From NCBI RefSeq assembly GCF_002081715.1, contig NZ_MUKP01000011.1:92625-156624 (forward strand): a stretch of 64,000 bases of DNA, written 5' to 3'. Positions 62,399 through 64,000 of the stretch are shown one piece after another (positions within the stretch are counted from its first letter, which is position 1; every line of letters begins with the position of its first letter). The DNA comes from Nocardia donostiensis (GTDB lineage Bacteria > Actinomycetota > Actinomycetes > Mycobacteriales > Mycobacteriaceae). The notes beneath the pieces were generated by a model. The model made no database searches. It saw only the letters and a program-made list of their open reading frames with translations, and was not told the DNA's origin. The translations under genes were made by a program, and so were the position numbers.

Positions 62399-63034
62399 GT
62401 GAAGACTGTCGACATGACCGACCAGGAAGCCACCGTCGTCACCGTCTTCGAAATGCCGGTATCGCGGATCGATGAGTTCGCCGACTCGTGGCGTGCCGAC
62501 GCCGAGCCGCTGCGCGCAGCGCCCGGCTTCCGTGATGTGTGGTTGCACCGGTCCATCGATGCCGAAGCCCGTTTCCCAGTGGTCGCCGTCGCGCACTGGG
62601 ACAGCGCAGAGCAGGTCGTAGCCGAAGATATCGATATCCTGCCCGCCGAGGTACGCGCCTCCTCCGCAACGTATGAGACGGTGCACGACTTCCGCTCGCC
62701 TGAAGATCGTGTGTTCACCGGGCCCGGTGTCACGTTCATGAACATCTTCGAGATCGAACCCGGGGTTGTCACAGAATTCGCCGCCAACTGGGCCGACCGA
62801 GCCCGGCATATGCAACGCTCCGCCGGTTTCCGCAACGTCCGGTTACATCGTTCGCTGACCTCCGACGCGCGTTTTCGGCTCGTCAATATCGCCCACTGGG
62901 ACAGCGTGCAGGTATGGCGCAAAGCCGCGCAGAGCTCGCCGATGACCGCGGCGACCGAGGCGGCGCGAGCGCAAGCCACCCCCAACACCGCGATCTACGA
63001 GGTCGTCACCGGCTTCGGCGCAATGCCGCGCTGA
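62399..63034 (+). CDS. tandem ABM-domain protein
   Basis: Protein of about 211 residues made of two antibiotic-biosynthesis-monooxygenase (dimeric alpha/beta barrel) domains of roughly 100 residues each. The two halves share FRDVWLHRSI...AHWDS and FRNVRLHRSL...AHWDS, so it arose by duplication of a single domain. Such proteins may be cofactor-free oxygenases, haem-degrading enzymes or binding proteins; a haem-binding role cannot be judged. GTG 62399 is preferred for its GGGGGAG six bases upstream; ATG 62384 is the alternative. It is followed by alr on the same strand. Confidence 0.78.
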   Translation: MKTVDMTDQEATVVTVFEMPVSRIDEFADSWRADAEPLRAAPGFRDVWLHRSIDAEARFPVVAVAHWDSAEQVVAEDIDILPAEVRASSATYETVHDFRSPEDRVFTGPGVTFMNIFEIEPGVVTEFAANWADRARHMQRSAGFRNVRLHRSLTSDARFRLVNIAHWDSVQVWRKAAQSSPMTAATEAARAQATPNTAIYEVVTGFGAMPR

Positions 63035-63081
63035 GGGGTGGGCGCGTCGCAGGCGCTGTCGGAGATGGCAGGATTTGCACC

Positions 63082-64000
63082 GTGAACGCGCAAGTGGAAA
63101 CCGTCGTCGATCTGGATGCCATCGCTCATAACGTGCGGGTCCTGCGCGAGTACGCAGGCGATGCGGCAGTGATGGTGGTGGTGAAGGCCGACGCGTACAA
63201 CCACGGTGCAGTCGAGGTGGCCCGGGCGGCGCTGGGCGCAGGCGCGGCCGAGCTCGGCGTGACCACGGTGCACGAGGCGGTGCTGCTGCGCGAGGCCGGG
63301 ATCACCGCGCCCATCCTGTGCTGGCTCAACACCTACGACTCCGATTACGCCGCGGCGATCGCCGCAGATATCGAGATCGGAGTGTCCTCGGCCGCGCAAC
63401 TCGAGGCGGTGGCTGCGGCCGCGCGCCGGATCGGCCGGACCGCGATCGTCTCCCTCAAGGTCGACACCGGGCTCAACCGCAACGGCGTATCCGTCACCGA
63501 ATATCCCGTGGTCCTCGCGTTGCTGCGCACCCTCGTCGACGAGGGCGCCGTCCGGTTCCGCGCGATCTTCTCCCATCTGGCGCACGCCGACCAACCGCAC
63601 CATCCGGTGATCGACGTGCAGCGTGATCGCTTCCTGGACGCCATCGCCGCCGCTAAGGAACACGGTGTGGAACCGGAGCTGGTGCATCTGGCCAATTCGG
63701 CCGCGACCCTGACCCGCCCCGATCTGGCTTTCGATATGGTCCGTCCCGGTATCGCCGTGTACGGGCTGACACCGGTGCCCGATATCGGGGAATTCGGGTT
63801 GCGGCCCGCGATGACCTTCCAAGCCGAGGTCGCGCTGGTCAAGCAGGTTGCTATCGGTGAGGGGGTTTCCTACGGGCACGAATGGATCGCCCCGCACGAC
63901 ACCACCGTCGCGCTGATACCCGCTGGTTACGCCGACGGGGTGTCGCGTGTCCTCGGCGGGCGTTTCGACGTGTGGCTGGGCGGGGCCCGGCGGCCCAACG
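63082..64000 (+). CDS. alr: alanine racemase, truncated by the window end
   Basis: PLP-dependent racemase that makes D-alanine for peptidoglycan. The 306 residues present contain the Schiff-base lysine in VVVKADAYNHG near residue 36, the KVDTGLNRNG segment near 130, HLANSAATL near 198, the pyridine-interacting region RPGIAVYGL and the start of the C-terminal barrel domain with PAGYADGVSR. The rest, including the active-site Tyr, lies outside the window. GTG 63082 follows AGG at a slightly long spacing. Confidence 0.96.
   Translation, partial: MNAQVETVVDLDAIAHNVRVLREYAGDAAVMVVVKADAYNHGAVEVARAALGAGAAELGVTTVHEAVLLREAGITAPILCWLNTYDSDYAAAIAADIEIGVSSAAQLEAVAAAARRIGRTAIVSLKVDTGLNRNGVSVTEYPVVLALLRTLVDEGAVRFRAIFSHLAHADQPHHPVIDVQRDRFLDAIAAAKEHGVEPELVHLANSAATLTRPDLAFDMVRPGIAVYGLTPVPDIGEFGLRPAMTFQAEVALVKQVAIGEGVSYGHEWIAPHDTTVALIPAGYADGVSRVLGGRFDVWLGGARRPN

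Overview
The window is high-GC actinobacterial chromosome with the gene content of a mycolic-acid actinomycete, most likely Nocardia or a close relative. The evidence is an RpfB resuscitation factor, an ergothioneine operon, IdeR-type iron boxes, CRP/GlxR-type sites, FHA-linked proteins, type VII secretion-like substrates and frequent GTG/TTG starts. Two blocks match Mycobacterium tuberculosis gene order as I recall it: rpfB-ksgA-ispE ... pks16/pth/rplY ... prs-glmU-tRNA-Gln-TetR-mfd-mazG (Rv1009-Rv1021 region) and rplM-rpsI-glmM ... glmS ... nnrD ... alr (Rv3443c-Rv3423c region). Lineage-specific material lies within and between them.

Layout. 1-6.1 kb: rpfB, ksgA, a CsoR-type controlled copper chaperone, ispE and an ABC-F ATPase, with a degenerate 25-26 bp tandem repeat between the last two. 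6.2-10.2 kb: two Abi-alpha-like paralogues flanking a DUF445 membrane protein, with a perfect 20-bp palindrome in the divergent gap, then a SnoaL-like protein. 10.2-15.1 kb: prfC, rplY, pth and a Pks16-type fatty-acyl-AMP ligase. 15.2-21.6 kb: ergothioneine genes, with an EgtE-like enzyme divergent from egtA, egtB, egtC and egtD; a small gene that appears frameshifted sits between egtA and egtB and overlaps both. 21.6-25.8 kb: a 140-bp tandem duplication, a DUF4190 protein, prs, glmU and tRNA-Gln. 25.9-32.4 kb: two TetR regulators, mfd and mazG. 32.4-34.3 kb: TerD, a PNPOx-fold protein and an iron-box flavodoxin.

34.3-40.7 kb holds a compact operon on the minus strand: a clavaminate-synthase-like oxygenase, an SbnB-like dehydrogenase, an SbnH-like PLP decarboxylase, an SbnA-like PLP synthase and a MATE exporter. 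Two iron boxes lie upstream. The set suggests iron-regulated 2,3-diaminopropionate chemistry without any visible siderophore synthetase, and it is the best candidate for an undescribed system here.

41-48.6 kb: an FHA protein, a zinc-metallopeptidase lipoprotein, an FHA-FHA-ABC exporter of Rv1747 type and a long proline-rich protein, all next to rplM where mycobacteria carry ESX-4. 48.7-57.2 kb: rplM, rpsI, glmM, a membrane protein, a second ABC-F ATPase, PspC, and a small type VII secretion-like substrate group. 57.3-64 kb: a nucleophile-less alpha/beta hydrolase divergent from glmS, a cupredoxin lipoprotein divergent from nnrD, a double ABM-domain protein, and alr cut by the window end.

At least six genes have a TANNNT -10 box seven or eight bases before the start codon and no ribosome binding site, which points to leaderless transcription. 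GlmM, GlmU and GlmS are all present, so the UDP-GlcNAc route from fructose-6-phosphate is complete within the window. No CRISPR array, insertion sequence, phage or rRNA gene was seen.
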